A DNA stretch of 64,000 bases from Gilliamella apis (GTDB taxonomy: Bacteria; Pseudomonadota; Gammaproteobacteria; Enterobacterales; Orbaceae). A model generated the notes under the pieces. It saw nothing but the letters and a program-made list of their open reading frames with translations, was not told the origin of the DNA and did no database searches. Numbering within the stretch: the stretch's first letter is position 1; each line of letters opens with the position of its first letter. Both the position numbers and the translations under genes were made by a program. Below, piece by piece: positions 29,402-38,705 of the stretch. The stretch spans positions 1,054,001 to 1,118,000 of the forward strand of contig NZ_CP132381.1 of the NCBI RefSeq assembly GCF_030758615.1, read 5' to 3'.

Positions 29402-30703
29402 CTATTCCGTAATTACTTTAAAAATTAATTGTGGCTGTTCAGCGCTATCACTAATAGTAATATTGTCATATAGTTTTTGTTTTATTGTATCAATACGATC
29501 ACTACTTGCGTGAATAGTTAACAGTGTTTCACCTACTTCAACTTTATCACCTACTTTTTTATGTAGTACGATACCAACCGCAGGATCGATAACATCTTCT
29601 TTAGTTGCTCGACCTGCACCCAGTTGCATCGCAGCAATACCAATTTGATCAGCAATAATGCGTGATACATAACCTGCTTTTTGCGCTGGTAGATCAATTT
29701 GGTAAGGCGCATTAGCTAATTTCTCCGGGTAATCAACCACTGAACTATCACCACCTTGAGCTTCAATTAATGTTTTGAATTTTTCAATGGCCTTACCATT
29801 TTTAATCACTTCTTGTAGTTTTTTTCTTGCTTCATCTAGTGTTTCAGCTTTATTCGCTAACACCACCATTTGACTGCCAAGTGTTAATACCAGTTCAGTT
29901 AAATCAGCAGGACCATGGCCGTTTAATGTATCTATGGCTTCTTTAACTTCTAACGCATTACCAATCGCATAACCTAAAGGTTGAGACATATCAGAGATAA
30001 TCGCCATGGTTCTACGACCAATTTGATTACCAATATTAACCATTTCATGAGCTAATTTTTCTGAGTCTTCCATGGTCTTCATTAAAGCACCGTCACCTGT
30101 TTTAACGTCCAAAACAATAGCATCTGCACCAGCTGCGAGTTTTTTACTCATAATTGAGCTAGCAATAAGAGGAATAGAGTTAACCGTACCTGTTACGTCA
30201 CGTAATGAATAAAGTTTTTTATCGGCAGGGGTTAGGTTGCCGGATTGACCAATAACAGCGACACCTTTTTGATTAACTTGATCAATAAATTCTTGTTTAT
30301 CTAATTCAATTTTAAAACCCGGTACTGTTTCAAATTTATCAGTCGTTCCACCAGTATGGCCTAATCCACGACCTGACATTTTAGCTACTGGAATATCTAA
30401 TGCAGCAACTAATGGTGCTAACACTAAAGTAGTTGTATCACCCACACCACCGGTTGAATGTTTATCAACTTTAATGCCTTTAATTGATGATAGATCAACG
30501 GTATCCCCTGAATACATCATCGCACTAGTTAAATCAGCACACTCTTTTGAAGTCATGCCTTGATAATAAATCGCCATAAGTAAGGCACTGACTTGATAAT
30601 CAGGAATAGAACCATTGGTATAGTTAGTTATAAAAAATTGAATCTCTTCGGTTGTTAAAGCATTACCATCACGTTTTTTTTCAATAATATCTACAAATCT
30701 CAT
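29402..30703 (-). CDS. pdp: Pyrimidine-nucleoside phosphorylase, Bacillus Pdp type
   Basis: Phosphorolyses uridine, thymidine and deoxyuridine to base plus (deoxy)ribose-1-phosphate. The 433 residues equal the length of B. subtilis Pdp; E. coli DeoA has 440. Conserved blocks are [20 protein letters not shown] at about 78-97 (phosphate site) and [13 protein letters not shown] at 108-120. These, with [20 protein letters not shown] and [15 protein letters not shown], read as Pdp rather than DeoA, whose equivalents are clearly different (for example [20 protein letters not shown]). It has a strong GA-rich ribosome binding site. The cytidine deaminase wreck lies 150 bases upstream. Acquisition from a Firmicute is inferred. 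Confidence 0.92.
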   Translation of the reverse strand: MRFVDIIEKKRDGNALTTEEIQFFITNYTNGSIPDYQVSALLMAIYYQGMTSKECADLTSAMMYSGDTVDLSSIKGIKVDKHSTGGVGDTTTLVLAPLVAALDIPVAKMSGRGLGHTGGTTDKFETVPGFKIELDKQEFIDQVNQKGVAVIGQSGNLTPADKKLYSLRDVTGTVNSIPLIASSIMSKKLAAGADAIVLDVKTGDGALMKTMEDSEKLAHEMVNIGNQIGRRTMAIISDMSQPLGYAIGNALEVKEAIDTLNGHGPADLTELVLTLGSQMVVLANKAETLDEARKKLQEVIKNGKAIEKFKTLIEAQGGDSSVVDYPEKLANAPYQIDLPAQKAGYVSRIIADQIGIAAMQLGAGRATKEDVIDPAVGIVLHKKVGDKVEVGETLLTIHASSDRIDTIKQKLYDNITISDSAEQPQLIFKVITE

Positions 30704-30853
30704 TACACTTCTCTCTTAATATTAATAAAGCAAATTAGTATTATATTCTTCTCATCCAAAATTTGGACTGATGAGTGAGCTGATCTTGGTTAACTATCAT
30801 CAATCGCTATTTTTCTTTTTCAATATGTTAAATTACATTGTTCAACAATAAAA

Positions 30854-31186
30854 TTAATCTAAATCACTTTGTGAAAAACACCAAGGCAACAATTCACCAA
30901 CAGTGGTTTCTTGGATTTTCTCTTGCATATTGATCAAAATCTCTGGCATATCTTTAGTACAAAGCTCAATAATTATTTTACGACAAGCAACATAAGTTGA
31001 GATTGGTTCTTTAGTATAATCAATCACAACAATTCCATAGGAAGTATTTTCAATGTTACAACCTAAAATTGCTTCGTCATCTTCGATTATTAATACCGCA
31101 CCTACTTGAAATTTAGGATAGGGTACATAAGCCTTAAAGTGGGCTATTTTTGCTAGTTCGATTAATTATTCAATTTGCATAGTCAT
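30854..31186 (-). pseudogene. cdd: Decayed cytidine deaminase (cdd)
   Basis: Read leftward from 31186, one frame gives MTMQIE, a TAA stop, then LIELAKIAHFKAYVPYPKFQ and the text VGAVLIIEDDEAILGCNIENTSYG. That is the start of a tetrameric-type (Bacillus-like, about 136-residue) cytidine deaminase. The next 30 or so residues, which should hold the catalytic CAER motif, are missing. The frame resumes at TKEPISTYVACRKIIIELCT, where the zinc motif PCGACRQ has become TYVACRK, and ends with QETTVGELLPWCFSQSDLD at a normal stop. So the gene has an in-frame stop at 31166-31168, an internal deletion and a lost zinc ligand. It cannot be active. It lies between cpdB and pdp on the same strand. Confidence 0.88.
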
Positions 31187-31208
31187 AATCCTTGTCATCA
31201 TCAAGATG

Positions 31209-33185
31209 TTATTGTTTTTTAGATTGTAAATTTATTGGTGCTTGTAAATTAAGTTGATAGACACCAAAGCCTAAATTATCTTTTTCAACAAACTTAGTTG
31301 GATACAATGAATGTGTTTCGATATAGGTTTTAGCTTCATCAGTTGGTGATGATTCGAAACGAATATCCAAATTAGTTTGGCTGGTAATTGGTGCAATTCG
31401 CCAGTTACTATCAACAGTTACATCAACTTGTCCCTGTTTTTTAGTGTAATTAGTAATGTAAGCTGAAAGAATAACTCTTAAATCATCAGGTGAATTAAAT
31501 TTAACATTTTTACCACCTGTACCAGGGAATGCACCGGTATAAGCACGATAGTTGTTAGTAGCAATTAAAAATGCTTGATTTGGATCAATTGTTTTTTGTT
31601 GATAGGTTAAGTTTATAATACGTTCTGATTCAGGATTAATTAATTGACAACTACCATCGTAACGTGCTGGTTTAGTGATATCAATTTCATAACTTACTCC
31701 ATCGATAGTATCAAAATTATAAGTTCTAAATTTATCCCAATTAATCAAATATTGTGGTTTTGAGGAATTGATGTCAATTTGATTATAAACACCAGCCGAA
31801 CATTCCAACCACTCTTTAACCTCTTTTCCTGTAATTTTTACGGCAGATAAAATATTAGGATAAAGATAGATATCGGCTGCATTCCTAAATGTTAAATCAC
31901 CTTTTTTCACATCAACATAAGCTGTAGGATCATTTTTGCGACCGCCAGCTTTAAATGGTGCAATAGCCGATAAAATTGGTAACCCATCTAGATCAGGATC
32001 ACCTTGAACAAATTGTTTTACATAATCAATTTGGGCATCGCTAATAATCTGTAAAGCAGATGTATCTTCGATTAAGGCTAAATAACTATTGATATCCGTT
32101 GATACCTTACCAATTGGCTTACCAACAAATTCACGGGTACCTTCATGATCATCTTTTAATACCTTGGTTATATTTTTATCTGCATCAACTAGTGCTTTTT
32201 TATTTTTACTATCGAAGATAGGGCGGGCTTGTGATTTACCAGAAACTACTTTCCAGTTAGATTTGTCTCCCTCAATCACTAAATCGACTACCCCTAAATG
32301 GCTTCCCCATTGTCCGGGCATCACTGCAGGAATATTGTTAATATTTCCGGTATTAATATCGGTATTAGGTAGCGATTTAAAATCCTCACTTGGGAATACG
32401 CCATGAGAATGGCCAAACATAATGGCATTAATACCTTCAACTTGAGTTAAATAATAAACAGAGTTTTCAGCTAATGCTTTATAAGGTTCCGCAGAAACAC
32501 CGGAGTGAGGAATAGCAACGATGATATCAGCGCCTTGCTCTTTCATTTCTGGTACTAATTTTTTGGCGGTTTCAGTGATATCTTTAACTATCACTTTACC
32601 TTCCAAATTAAGTTTATCCCATTGCATAATTTGTGGTGGTACAAACCCAATATAACCAATTTTTATAGAGTGTTGCTTACCGTCTCTATCAACCACTTTT
32701 TTATCTAAAATAATATATTGCTTAAAGAAAGGCTTATTGCTCTTTGCATCATAAACATTGGCATTAACATAAGGAAAATTTGCCCCTGCTAGACTTTTTT
32801 GTAAAAAATCCAAACCAAAATTAAATTCATGATTACCAATATTACCAACAACATAATCAAGGGTATTAAGGGCTTTGTAAACTGGATGAATATCACCTTT
32901 ATTTAGTCCTTTATTAAGCGCATAGTCAGCCATTGGACTGCCTTGAATCAGATCACCATTATCAACTAATACGCTATTTTTTACCTCTTCCCTCGCTTGA
33001 TGAATTAAATTGGCTGTTTTAGCTAAACCAAAGGTATCAATATACTGATCTTTAAAATAATCGTAATTCATCATATTGCCGTGCAGATCAGTCGTTTCAA
33101 TAATTCTTAAATCAACCGTTGCAGCTTGCAGTGTTCCAGAAATTAATAGGGTCAGTAGGCTTAGGGTTAATCGAGTTTTATTCAT
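31209..33185 (-). CDS. cpdB: 2',3'-cyclic-nucleotide 2'-phosphodiesterase / 3'-nucleotidase CpdB
   Basis: Periplasmic enzyme that opens 2',3'-cyclic nucleotides (RNA breakdown products) and removes 3'-phosphate. The 658-residue precursor (E. coli 647) has a signal peptide ending in GTLQA. The metallophosphatase domain has [39 protein letters not shown] and MFGHSHGVF. The C-terminal nucleotidase domain has NPDD-type substrate loops such as [11 protein letters not shown] and [17 protein letters not shown]. An AGGAAA site precedes the start. It lies 26 bases after add in a common leftward unit. Confidence 0.94.
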   Translation of the reverse strand: MNKTRLTLSLLTLLISGTLQAATVDLRIIETTDLHGNMMNYDYFKDQYIDTFGLAKTANLIHQAREEVKNSVLVDNGDLIQGSPMADYALNKGLNKGDIHPVYKALNTLDYVVGNIGNHEFNFGLDFLQKSLAGANFPYVNANVYDAKSNKPFFKQYIILDKKVVDRDGKQHSIKIGYIGFVPPQIMQWDKLNLEGKVIVKDITETAKKLVPEMKEQGADIIVAIPHSGVSAEPYKALAENSVYYLTQVEGINAIMFGHSHGVFPSEDFKSLPNTDINTGNINNIPAVMPGQWGSHLGVVDLVIEGDKSNWKVVSGKSQARPIFDSKNKKALVDADKNITKVLKDDHEGTREFVGKPIGKVSTDINSYLALIEDTSALQIISDAQIDYVKQFVQGDPDLDGLPILSAIAPFKAGGRKNDPTAYVDVKKGDLTFRNAADIYLYPNILSAVKITGKEVKEWLECSAGVYNQIDINSSKPQYLINWDKFRTYNFDTIDGVSYEIDITKPARYDGSCQLINPESERIINLTYQQKTIDPNQAFLIATNNYRAYTGAFPGTGGKNVKFNSPDDLRVILSAYITNYTKKQGQVDVTVDSNWRIAPITSQTNLDIRFESSPTDEAKTYIETHSLYPTKFVEKDNLGFGVYQLNLQAPINLQSKKQ

Positions 33186-33211
33186 ATTTATTTCCTATTT
33201 TTCTGATATGG

Positions 33212-34381
33212 TTATCCATTAACATGTTGTAATAATAAATCTTGGTATTTTTTTAATCTGGCAATAATAGCCGGATGATACTGCTTAGTATTAATTGCTT
33301 GTTGTAAAGATTGCTTATCATTGTCGTTAAAACAAGATAGAACCTCCTTGAGTAAACGTGATTTTTCGTTAGACTCAACGAATGCGGCATCAATTCCACA
33401 AAGGGTAATATCAAATAATTCCAAACGTGAAAAATGAAACGCTTGCTCGGCTAGCTGATACTCTTTTTCGATATCGGTACCAAAAATACCAGCATCATCG
33501 GTATTAAGGGTAATTCTTACCCCTTTATCATAAAGTTGTCGAATTGGGTGCTTATGAATATCACCATGTAAATTATTGACTAAAATACGATTACTGGTAA
33601 GAGCTATTTCTAACGTGATTTCATTATCAACTAATTGTTTAATCAAGCTATCATCTTCAATTGCCGCGATACCGTGTCCGATTCGATTTGCACCATGTTT
33701 TAAGGCTTGAATAATACTTTCAGCCGAATCAATTTCACCTGCATGGTAGGATTTTTTTAAATTTAATTTTTCAGCAAGTTGATGAGCTTTTTCAAAATCA
33801 TCAAAATGCCCAGCTTTTTCATTACCTGCAATATTAAATCCAGTAATAAATGGATGCGGATTATTTTCGATAAATTGCAATGTATCGTATACTACATCGG
33901 CGCCAAGATGGCGTACACCAATAACATGATATCGTACGGTTATATTATGCTCTTTTTGAACATCTATGATTGCTTTATCCATTTGATTTAGTGTTTGTTG
34001 AAATCTTGCTTGATCCCAAACAACTTTACCTTGGTTTTCTGTTGCACAAATATGATAAGGTGACAAAAATAATTCGCAATAAATTAACCCTTGTTTAGCA
34101 TTTCTACTTAAAAAATCATAGGTAATTAGGTAATAATCGTCAGGACTTTTAACAAAGTTAGAAACAGTATCATAGGTTTGGATAAATGAAACAAAGTCAG
34201 ATTCATCATAATTATATCGACCATTTTTATACTCGATCTCATTATAATCGCCGATTTGATAACACAATGAATCAGGAAAAGGTAAATGATTTTTATCGGC
34301 TAGTTTTTTAGCCATAAAGGGAGTAATACTGCCTTCTACATGCTCATGAAGTATAACTTTTGGGATTATTTGTTTATTCAT
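33212..34381 (-). CDS. add: Adenosine deaminase family protein
   Basis: Zinc hydrolase expected to convert adenosine and deoxyadenosine to inosine forms. All catalytic elements are visible: metal ligands His12 and His14 in LHEHVEGS, HAGE at 213-216 with the general acid Glu216, His236 in ANRIGHG and Asp295-Asp296 in LNTDD. At 389 residues it is about 55 longer than E. coli Add, and the first motif reads HEHVEGS instead of the usual HLHLDGS. It may therefore be an Add-like subfamily with a shifted substrate (adenine, adenosine or a modified base). Context, beside cpdB and nupG, supports nucleoside deamination. Confidence 0.87.
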   Translation of the reverse strand: MNKQIIPKVILHEHVEGSITPFMAKKLADKNHLPFPDSLCYQIGDYNEIEYKNGRYNYDESDFVSFIQTYDTVSNFVKSPDDYYLITYDFLSRNAKQGLIYCELFLSPYHICATENQGKVVWDQARFQQTLNQMDKAIIDVQKEHNITVRYHVIGVRHLGADVVYDTLQFIENNPHPFITGFNIAGNEKAGHFDDFEKAHQLAEKLNLKKSYHAGEIDSAESIIQALKHGANRIGHGIAAIEDDSLIKQLVDNEITLEIALTSNRILVNNLHGDIHKHPIRQLYDKGVRITLNTDDAGIFGTDIEKEYQLAEQAFHFSRLELFDITLCGIDAAFVESNEKSRLLKEVLSCFNDNDKQSLQQAINTKQYHPAIIARLKKYQDLLLQHVNG

Positions 34382-34578
34382 CTAGTTCTAATCTGTTCAA
34401 TTATGCTTATAGGGCACTTGTAATAGTCATATTTCGGTAATTGATTTAAGTAATAAAAGCCGAATTGAAGCCCTATTTACAAGCGTTTTATTCTACCTTG
34501 ATAAGACACTTATTTTCCATACATTTTGTGTGACTTATCAAATTTCTGTGAGGCTGGTAACATTTTAGCCTAGTTAAG

Positions 34579-34609
34579 AATTAGGCAACTATTTAACGGT
34601 TGCCTAATT
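34579..34609. terminator. Hairpin in the nupG-add gap
   Basis: AATTAGGCAAC and GTTGCCTAATT form a perfect 11-bp stem with a 9-base loop. It lies between the nupG terminator and the add start, so it could be an attenuator or 5'-leader hairpin for add or a second terminator. No clear U-run follows on either strand. Confidence 0.5.
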
Positions 34610-34676
34610 GTTGATGTTATCAAGTTATTAACGAATAATCTGATTCAACTATTTACTATAATATTAATTGAATATT

Positions 34677-34704
34677 TCAAGTCAAAGAAGGTTCTTTGAC
34701 TTGA
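34677..34704. terminator. Terminator hairpin of nupG
   Basis: TCAAGTCAAAGAA and TTCTTTGACTTGA are perfect 13-base inverted repeats separated by two bases (the real loop would be larger). It starts 13 bases after the nupG stop on the minus strand. The rest of the 335-base gap holds only the hairpin at 34579 and plain AT-rich sequence. Confidence 0.75.
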
Positions 34705-34716
34705 ATTTTATTTTAG

Positions 34717-35970
34717 TTAACTGCTAATGGTTTCTGTTTTTTGCTGAGCGGTATCATTTTGGAAAATGAAAACAAAAATAATTGCAAGCACTAATGAATA
34801 ACCTGCAAAGACAAGCCATACATTATGCCAATCAATACCCGCTTCTGAAGTATAGTGATCAACAACAATACCACTAATCATTGAACCTAAATAAGCACCA
34901 ATACCGTTAGTCATTGTCATAAATAAACCTTGAGCACTGTTACGGATGTTAGGTGATACTGTTTTTTCAACATACATTGAGCCAGAAATATTATAGAAAT
35001 CAAAGGCACAACCATAAACGATCATCGATAACAGTAACAGCACAAAGCCGAATGGTGATGGATCGCCATAAGCAAATAAACCAAAACGAGCAACCCATGC
35101 CAGCATACTGATTAACATGACATATTTAATACCAAGTTTTTTCATAAAAAATGGTACAAATAAGATAAATACAACTTCCGAAATTTGTGAAATAGATAAT
35201 AACACTGATGGGAATTTAACCACTAAGCTATCAGCATATTCTGGTACTTTGTCGAAGTCATGTAGAAACGGATTACCAAAAGTATTAGTAATTTGTAAAA
35301 TCCCACCTAATAATACAGCAAATAAAAAGAAGATAGCCAATCTAGGTTGTTTTAATAATACAAATGCATCTAAACCTAATGAACTTACAATAGACTTTTC
35401 TTTGCCATCATTTTTTGCAACTTCAATTAAAGGTAAGGTTAATGAATAGAGACTTAATAAAACTGAACTACCAGCTGCAATATAAAGTTGCATATTACTG
35501 AGTTCTAACTGCATAAAACTAACCATCCACATTGCTACGATAAAGCCGATAGTGCCGAAGATTCGAATAGCAGGGAACTGTTCGATAACGTCTAGTCCTT
35601 GTGATTCTAAACAAGAGTAAGAAATTGAATTAGAAATGGCAATAGTTGGCATAAATGCAAGGCAATGGATAAGCATCACAATCATCATTAAAAATGGCGA
35701 TGTGATAGATGCAGCGATAAATAAGGTTACTGCGCCAACCAAATGGCATAACACATATAAGCGATTAGCAGGTATCCATCTATCAGCTACGATACCAAGC
35801 AGACTAGGCATAAATACTGAAGCAATACCCATGGTGCCATATACGGCGCCAACTTCAATACCAGTAAATTTTAATTTAATCATCATATAGGAGCCTAAGG
35901 TAATTAGCCAACTCCCCCAGATAAAAAATTGTAAGAATAATATAACTTTCAGTTGTAGCTTGGTATTCAT
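34717..35970 (-). CDS. nupG: Nucleoside:proton symporter NupG
   Basis: Inner-membrane importer of purine and pyrimidine nucleosides (NHS family of the MFS). The 417 residues (E. coli 418) form 12 hydrophobic helices. FIWGSWLITLGSYMM in helix 1, GIASVFMPSLLGIVADRW, FPAIRIFGTIGFI, ITNTFGNPFLHDFD and YGCAFDFYNISGSMYVEK are NupG/XapB hallmarks. The C-terminus is short and polar. It is a separate unit: a terminator follows it and a 199-base gap with the deoD terminator precedes it. Together with CpdB and UshA it links periplasmic dephosphorylation to cytosolic phosphorolysis. Confidence 0.95.
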   Translation of the reverse strand: MNTKLQLKVILFLQFFIWGSWLITLGSYMMIKLKFTGIEVGAVYGTMGIASVFMPSLLGIVADRWIPANRLYVLCHLVGAVTLFIAASITSPFLMMIVMLIHCLAFMPTIAISNSISYSCLESQGLDVIEQFPAIRIFGTIGFIVAMWMVSFMQLELSNMQLYIAAGSSVLLSLYSLTLPLIEVAKNDGKEKSIVSSLGLDAFVLLKQPRLAIFFLFAVLLGGILQITNTFGNPFLHDFDKVPEYADSLVVKFPSVLLSISQISEVVFILFVPFFMKKLGIKYVMLISMLAWVARFGLFAYGDPSPFGFVLLLLSMIVYGCAFDFYNISGSMYVEKTVSPNIRNSAQGLFMTMTNGIGAYLGSMISGIVVDHYTSEAGIDWHNVWLVFAGYSLVLAIIFVFIFQNDTAQQKTETISS

Positions 35971-36134
35971 TTCGATTCCTTATTAAATGAGATCTTTCTA
36001 ACCTATTAGATAAAAATTAATGAATAAAGATAAAATTTTGTTATTACTATTAATAACCTAGTTATAACGCTCAACAACATTTACCGTTAATAATAACGTC
36101 AATGTTAAAACTATTGGTTCCTCTTTTTTGAGTA

Positions 36135-36164
36135 ACCAAAAAAAATGGCAGATATTCTGCCATT
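36135..36164 (-). terminator. deoD terminator
   Basis: Read on the minus strand, AATGGCAGA and TCTGCCATT form a 9-bp stem with a 3-base loop followed by eight T. It begins 6 bases after the deoD stop and ends the deoB-deoD unit. Confidence 0.92.
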
Positions 36165-36169
36165 ATTTA

Positions 36170-36883
36170 TTATGAATTAACTAATACCGATTCTAAAGCG
36201 ACTGTAATCATCTCTTTAAAACCCAGCTGGCGCTGTTCAGATGACATAGCTTCGCCTTTGCGAATATGATCTGAAACAGTACAGATCGCTAATGCTTTAG
36301 CTCCGTATTCTGCTGCTACACCATAAATACCAGCGGCCTCCATTTCGACACCTAAAATATTGTATTTTTCCATGATATCGAAAAGATCTGGCTCGACGCT
36401 ATAAAATAGATCAGCAGAAAAAAGATTACCCACTTTCACATTAACATTTAATTGTTTAGCAGCATTAACTGCATTACAAATTAAACCGAAATCAGCAATC
36501 GCAGCAAAATCATGATCTTTAAAACGTAACCGATTGACTTTTGAATCAGTACAGGCACCCATACCAATAACCACATCACCAAGATTGACAGCGGGGCTGA
36601 TGGCGCCACAGGAACCGATACGAATGATGTTTTTAACACCATAAAATTTAATCAGTTCGGTTGTGTATATAGAACAGGATGGAATGCCCATACCATGCCC
36701 CATAACAGAAATTTTCTTACCTTTATAGTCACCGGTAAAACCTAGCATTCCTCTAACATTGGTTACTTCTTTAGCATTCTCTAAAAAAGTTTCGGCAATA
36801 AACTTAGCGCGTAATGGATCGCCGGGCATCAAAACCGTTTGAGCGAAAGCGTCATCGGCGGCGTTAATATGTGGGGTAGGCAT
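36170..36883 (-). CDS. deoD: Purine-nucleoside phosphorylase DeoD
   Basis: Hexameric enzyme that phosphorolyses inosine, guanosine, adenosine and their deoxy forms to base plus (deoxy)ribose-1-phosphate. The 237 residues (E. coli 239) start [26 protein letters not shown] with the His and phosphate-binding Arg residues. [20 protein letters not shown] is the ribose-binding segment, and [12 protein letters not shown] contains the catalytic Asp. It is 57 bases downstream of deoB, with a GGAG-type site, as the second gene of a deoB-deoD pair. In E. coli both are in deoCABD; deoC is not seen in this window. Confidence 0.96.
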   Translation of the reverse strand: MPTPHINAADDAFAQTVLMPGDPLRAKFIAETFLENAKEVTNVRGMLGFTGDYKGKKISVMGHGMGIPSCSIYTTELIKFYGVKNIIRIGSCGAISPAVNLGDVVIGMGACTDSKVNRLRFKDHDFAAIADFGLICNAVNAAKQLNVNVKVGNLFSADLFYSVEPDLFDIMEKYNILGVEMEAAGIYGVAAEYGAKALAICTVSDHIRKGEAMSSEQRQLGFKEMITVALESVLVNS

Positions 36884-36940
36884 TTAACTCTCCTGATTTA
36901 TGTCTAAAATACGTTACTACACTAACAAAAAAACAGTTTA

Positions 36941-38170
36941 CTATTTGCGAATAAATGACTCACCATAATCCATCGGTGATAAATCAAAATAATCCGCAAC
37001 ACTTTGTCCGATATCAGCAAATGTTTTTCGATGACCTAATGACCCAGCAGGAACACTATCACCATAAACTAAAACAGGAATATGTTCACGAGTATGATCT
37101 GTTCCCGGCCAAGTAGGATCACAACCATGATCGGCACTAATAATTAATAGATCACCAGGTTGAATCAGTTCTAACATTTCAGGTAAACGACGGTCAAAAT
37201 ATTCTAATGCTGCAGCATAACCAGCAACGTCACGTCTGTGGCCGTATGATGAGTCAAAATCAACAAAATTGGTAAATACAATAGTGTTGTCTTTAGCTTG
37301 TTTAATTTCATCAAGTGAAGCATTAAATAGTGCTTCAATGCCAGTTGCTTTCACTTTCTTTGTGATACCTACCTCGGCGTAAATATCAGCAATTTTACCG
37401 ATTGACACAACGTTACCTTGTTTTTCATCAACCAATTTTTTAATCATCGTCGGTGCTGGTGGTTCAACAGCTAAATCATGACGATTACCAGTACGCACGA
37501 ATTCACCTGGTTTATTACCTAAAAATGGTCGAGCAATAACTCGGCCAATGTTATAATCGCCTTTATTAAGTTCATCACGAGCAATTTCACACACTTCATA
37601 AAGCTTATCTAAACCGAAAGTTTCTTCATGGCAGGCGATTTGAAACACAGAATCAGCGGAAGTATAAAAGATAGGTTTACCAGTAGCCATATGTTCAAGG
37701 CCAAGTTCATCGAGAATCACTGTACCTGATGAATGACAATCGCCAAGATAACCAGGCAACTTGGCGCGTTTAACGATATTATCTAATAATTCTTGCGGAA
37801 AGCTATTAGTAGTATTAGTAAAATATCCCCAATCAAATAGCACAGGAACACCAGCGATTTCCCAGTGACCTGATGGTGTGTCTTTACCTGATGAAATTTC
37901 ACTGGCATAGCCATAAGCACCAATAACATTACCTTCAGTAGCCATTCCTTTTGGGTATGAACCAGTTGATTCGTAGGCAGCTTCAATTAAACCTAACTTT
38001 CCTAAGTTTGGTAAACTTAATGGTCCATGACGGCCGTTATCAGCTTTACCTAAAGCACAAGCTTCGGCAATATGACCTAATGTATTAGAACCTTCATCAC
38101 CATATTTTTTTGCATCTTCTGCACCACCGATCCCGAAGGAATCGAGGATCATAATAAAAACTCTTTTCAT
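36941..38170 (-). CDS. deoB: Phosphopentomutase DeoB
   Basis: Moves phosphate from C1 to C5 of ribose and deoxyribose, feeding ribose-5-phosphate into the pentose phosphate path. The 409 residues (E. coli 407) show the alkaline-phosphatase-like metalloenzyme motifs: [10 protein letters not shown] at the N-terminus, [12 protein letters not shown] with the phosphorylated Thr, and [28 protein letters not shown] with the metal-binding Asp and His residues. It is first in its unit. The long gap to its right (to murB, on the other strand) must hold its promoter. Confidence 0.96.
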   Translation of the reverse strand: MKRVFIMILDSFGIGGAEDAKKYGDEGSNTLGHIAEACALGKADNGRHGPLSLPNLGKLGLIEAAYESTGSYPKGMATEGNVIGAYGYASEISSGKDTPSGHWEIAGVPVLFDWGYFTNTTNSFPQELLDNIVKRAKLPGYLGDCHSSGTVILDELGLEHMATGKPIFYTSADSVFQIACHEETFGLDKLYEVCEIARDELNKGDYNIGRVIARPFLGNKPGEFVRTGNRHDLAVEPPAPTMIKKLVDEKQGNVVSIGKIADIYAEVGITKKVKATGIEALFNASLDEIKQAKDNTIVFTNFVDFDSSYGHRRDVAGYAAALEYFDRRLPEMLELIQPGDLLIISADHGCDPTWPGTDHTREHIPVLVYGDSVPAGSLGHRKTFADIGQSVADYFDLSPMDYGESFIRK

Positions 38171-38705
38171 ATTTTCCTCTAAATCTCAACTACTTTTTAA
38201 ATATAGCAACAATTCTAAATTATTAAGCCATCTAAAGCCATGATCTTTAGAAAATAGGATCAATGACTGATTTATCAGCTTTTTAAAAGCCTTTTAATAA
38301 TAACGTTTACCATTAGTTTGAGTAAAATAGATTTTAACTCAATTTATAAAAAAGATCGCTTGGCTGACTATAATACATGATAAAAAAAAACAAAAAAGAG
38401 ATCGATCTACATTACTTGATTATTTGCTTAATCTTTTGGCACTTTTTTGCTCAAGTAACTCATTAAGATCTGTAAAAAAATTTTAATAAATAAAAGATCG
38501 TTTTGCATTGTGCTAAAATAGTAACTAAATGAAGAGTAAATACAATTGCATAAAGAAGCTATATCATATATGCAATTGATAAAGCCATTAATTTGATGTT
38601 TTTAAACGCTAAAACTAATCAAACAAATGGAATAATTCATAAAAATGCCAAATAAGATTGGTTTAAACAAAATTAAAAGTCTGTTTTTATAAAAGGTCAT
38701 TATTA
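38171..38705. other. Divergent intergenic region between deoB and murB
   Basis: About 535 bases with no supportable open frame, lying between two divergent genes, so it should carry at least two promoters. Seven GATC sites fall at 38242-38499 (38242, 38258, 38354, 38400, 38404, 38467, 38496), three inside A-rich AGATCG contexts. No clear CytR, DeoR or CRP box could be assigned by eye. Confidence 0.45.

Noticed and set aside
35117..35449. 110-residue plus-strand ORF inside nupG
   Set aside because: Antisense to NupG membrane helices; composition is the complement of hydrophobic codons. Not a gene.
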